Shown: positions 62,391-64,000 of the stretch, in pieces
Layout: every line of letters begins with the position of its first letter
Numbering within the stretch: the first letter of the stretch is position 1
Assembly (NCBI RefSeq): GCF_042310355.1
Contig: NZ_JBHJMR010000001.1
Location: forward strand, 434,001 to 498,000
Length of the DNA stretch: 64,000 nt
Source: Wenzhouxiangella sp042310355
GTDB lineage: Bacteria; Pseudomonadota; Gammaproteobacteria; Xanthomonadales; Wenzhouxiangellaceae
Direction of reading: 5' to 3'
Program-made: the position numbers and the translations under genes
The notes under the pieces: model-generated
The model's input: only the letters and a program-made list of their open reading frames with translations
Databases searched by the model: none
What the model was told of the DNA's origin: nothing

Positions 62391-63560
62391 TCAGGGCTCG
62401 AAGCGATCGGTGAAGATGAAGATGCCCGGCGCGGTCAGCAGGTACTGGAACTGGGGCTGGTCGACGGCATTGGACTGACAGTCCAGTACGGCGCTTTGCT
62501 GCTCGCCGCTGGTCGGTGCAAAGACCAGGGTGAAGTCGACCGCATCGGACGGCGCAATCCCGGCCCAGCTCAGCGGGTCGGGTTGCGTCTGGAACTCGCC
62601 CGCGCCGGCGGCGAGGTTGCACTCGATGTCGAGCGGTGCCGTTCCGCTGTTGGTGAACTGTCCCGACACCGAGGCGTTGTCGCCCGGCGCGACCAGGCCG
62701 AAATCGACTTCCCCGGCTTTGGGGTCGGCCGTCAGCCGTGGAGCGATGCCGGTGCCGGTCAATTCACCGCTGCGGGTGCCGACATTCGTTGCGACGAGAA
62801 GCTGGCCGGAGCGCTCTGTGTCGGACTCGGGCGCGAACACCACCTCGATCGAGCAGGTCTGCCCCTCGGCCAACGTGACTTGGTCGCAGCCGTTGTCGGC
62901 GATGGTGAAATCGGTGATATCGGTCGAAACGCCCTCGATGATGAGTCCGTCGGCATTGCCGGAATTGACGGCCTGGATGGTCAGGGGCGTGCTGGTCTGG
63001 CCCGCTTCCAGCTCGCCGAAATCCAGTGCGCCGGGCTCAAGCGAGATCAGTGGTCCGTCGACCTCGACGGATACCAGGCCGTCGATGGCCTTGGATGGCG
63101 TGAATGGTCGACCTTCATCCTCAGGGGCATCCCATTCCAGGGCAACATCCGTACCGTCCGGAGTTGCCGGATCAATGGTGAAGGCGATCGAGCCTGAAAA
63201 CGAGGCGATAGGCATTCCGGTGAGGTTGGCCACTGCTACGACGATGCGGTTTGTGTCGTTGAGTTGGCAGCTCGCGAAGAAGGCAGTGGACGATTCGCAC
63301 ATATCGGAAACGTCGACCTGGCTGAATGCTTCGATTCCCTGGATGCGTGCGCGAGCCTCCAGCGAGTCGGCGTTGTCTGTGTTGTCGAATTCGAACGTGA
63401 CCGAAACCGTGTTGCCCGGCGCGCCGCTGACCGATTCGAGGGTCACGATGCCGCCGGTCTGCTGTGCCTGGGCGGCACCGGCGAGCAGGAATGTAGACAG
63501 CACCATGGCGCGGACTGCGCGATCGATGGATGCCAACGTGAAGCGGGGACTGACATGCAT
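62391..63560 (-). CDS. Secreted choice-of-anchor D protein with IFTDRFEP end
   Basis: 389 residues with signal peptide (MVLSTFLLAGAAQA ends the cleavable part). The first domain (ESVSGAPGNTVSVTFEFDNT) looks cohesin-like. Two choice-of-anchor D (ASH-like) domains follow: LDFGELEAGQTSTPLTIQAV and VDFGLVAPGDNASVSGQFTN. The protein ends LLTAPGIFIFTDRFEP. The same IFTDRFE occurs near the N-terminus of the propeller protein at 18308. It is presumably extracellular or surface-linked; the terminal motif may be a sorting tag. Confidence 0.78.
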   Translation of the reverse strand: MHVSPRFTLASIDRAVRAMVLSTFLLAGAAQAQQTGGIVTLESVSGAPGNTVSVTFEFDNTDNADSLEARARIQGIEAFSQVDVSDMCESSTAFFASCQLNDTNRIVVAVANLTGMPIASFSGSIAFTIDPATPDGTDVALEWDAPEDEGRPFTPSKAIDGLVSVEVDGPLISLEPGALDFGELEAGQTSTPLTIQAVNSGNADGLIIEGVSTDITDFTIADNGCDQVTLAEGQTCSIEVVFAPESDTERSGQLLVATNVGTRSGELTGTGIAPRLTADPKAGEVDFGLVAPGDNASVSGQFTNSGTAPLDIECNLAAGAGEFQTQPDPLSWAGIAPSDAVDFTLVFAPTSGEQQSAVLDCQSNAVDQPQFQYLLTAPGIFIFTDRFEP

Positions 63561-63615
63561 TCGGGGCGACTCCGTAGTGGTCCCCCTACTTAGTGCCTAT
63601 CACTTTAGCACCGCG

Positions 63616-64000
63616 TCAATTCCGAGTCCGTGATGCAGTTGGCGAATCGCGCCATTCGTTCAGGTAATCGATAACCGGCGCAATCGCCGGTGGGGTTCGA
63701 TCGCTGAAGGGCATGGGCGCGATCAGCCCGCGGTGAGATGCCTGCAGGACCATCGGCGGCGGCGCTTCTTGCAGTGGCAGTGAGTCAACCGCCACGGCGC
63801 CGTCGCCGATGGACTGCCCGGTTTGCGACCACAGCTCGCTGATGGTCTTCTTCAGTTCGGGTAGCCCGAGTTCCTGGCTCAGGTCGGCGAGTTCCCGTTC
63901 CATCACCGGGGTCGGTTCGGCGATGCGTCCGCCGATGATCCGGATGGGAACGGTATCCGGCCACGGTCGGGCATTGAGTTGCTGCAGGTACTCGCTGCCC
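63616..64000 (-). CDS. Alpha/beta hydrolase (lipase/PGAP1-like), C-terminal part
   Basis: The frame runs off the window edge: SEYLQQLNARPWPDTVPIRI, IGGRIAEPTPVMEREL, then QSIGDGAVAVDSLPLQEAPP and LQASHRGLIAPMP. The GDG-V-V-S and SHRGL segments fit the catalytic Asp region and His of alpha/beta hydrolases such as lipases and PGAP1-like proteins. The nucleophile part is outside. The stop is at 63616. Confidence 0.6.
   Translation of the reverse strand, partial: GSEYLQQLNARPWPDTVPIRIIGGRIAEPTPVMERELADLSQELGLPELKKTISELWSQTGQSIGDGAVAVDSLPLQEAPPPMVLQASHRGLIAPMPFSDRTPPAIAPVIDYLNEWRDSPTASRTRN

Overview
The window is high-GC DNA from a gammaproteobacterial chromosome. The housekeeping genes and gene order (ssrA, smpB, ratA-rnfH, bamE, fur, recN, grpE-dnaK-dnaJ, dapB), together with secreted proteins that carry an IFTDRFE motif, suggest a Lysobacterales/Wenzhouxiangella-like lineage. 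The genus is an inference from gene content; no database was searched.

Layout. 1-11.7 kb is a conserved core: tmRNA and SmpB (trans-translation), RatA/RnfH, BamE, Fur, RecN, the GrpE-DnaK-DnaJ chaperones with a sigma32-like promoter, DapB, and tRNA-Ala and tRNA-Glu. 11.8-37.4 kb is ordinary accessory metabolism and envelope biology: a MacAB-like ABC exporter, secreted and cytoplasmic lipases, a DUF885 metallopeptidase, an Asp-box propeller protein, a CpxRA/Spy-like envelope stress set, SulP plus a universal stress protein, MscS, a Cfa-type lipid methyltransferase paired with an FAD oxidoreductase, and an ECF sigma factor operon.

37.4-60 kb is a toxin-antitoxin and defence island. It holds three HigBA loci, two of which keep the antitoxin and a promoter with a shared operator core but have lost most of the toxin. 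It also holds MntA/HepT, an ImmA/IrrE-PIN pair, DUF433/DUF5615, HicB-HicA-HicB plus a decayed copy, two VapBC-type pairs, an Mrr-like endonuclease, an MmeI-like type IIL restriction-modification enzyme and a PD-(D/E)XK nuclease. A short palindrome, ACGTTTCCGC(T/G)GAAACGT, occurs eight times between 37.4 and 48 kb; four copies lie inside the coding sequence of a DUF222-HNH nuclease.

The most notable system is at 51.1-52.5 kb: a ThsB-like TIR protein followed by a caspase-like protease. This is the gene pair of TIR-caspase (type IV Thoeris) anti-phage immunity, in which a TIR-made cyclic ADP-ribose isomer activates the protease. Just upstream, a TIR/deoxyribosyltransferase-like gene is split by a complete 1329-bp ISL3-family element with a perfect 8-bp target duplication. 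An attC-like hairpin follows the caspase gene. These genes are less GC-rich than the core, consistent with horizontal transfer.

60-64 kb returns to ordinary genes: DUF1697, an EamA exporter, arsR-arsI (arsenic response), a secreted choice-of-anchor protein and a truncated alpha/beta hydrolase at the window edge.
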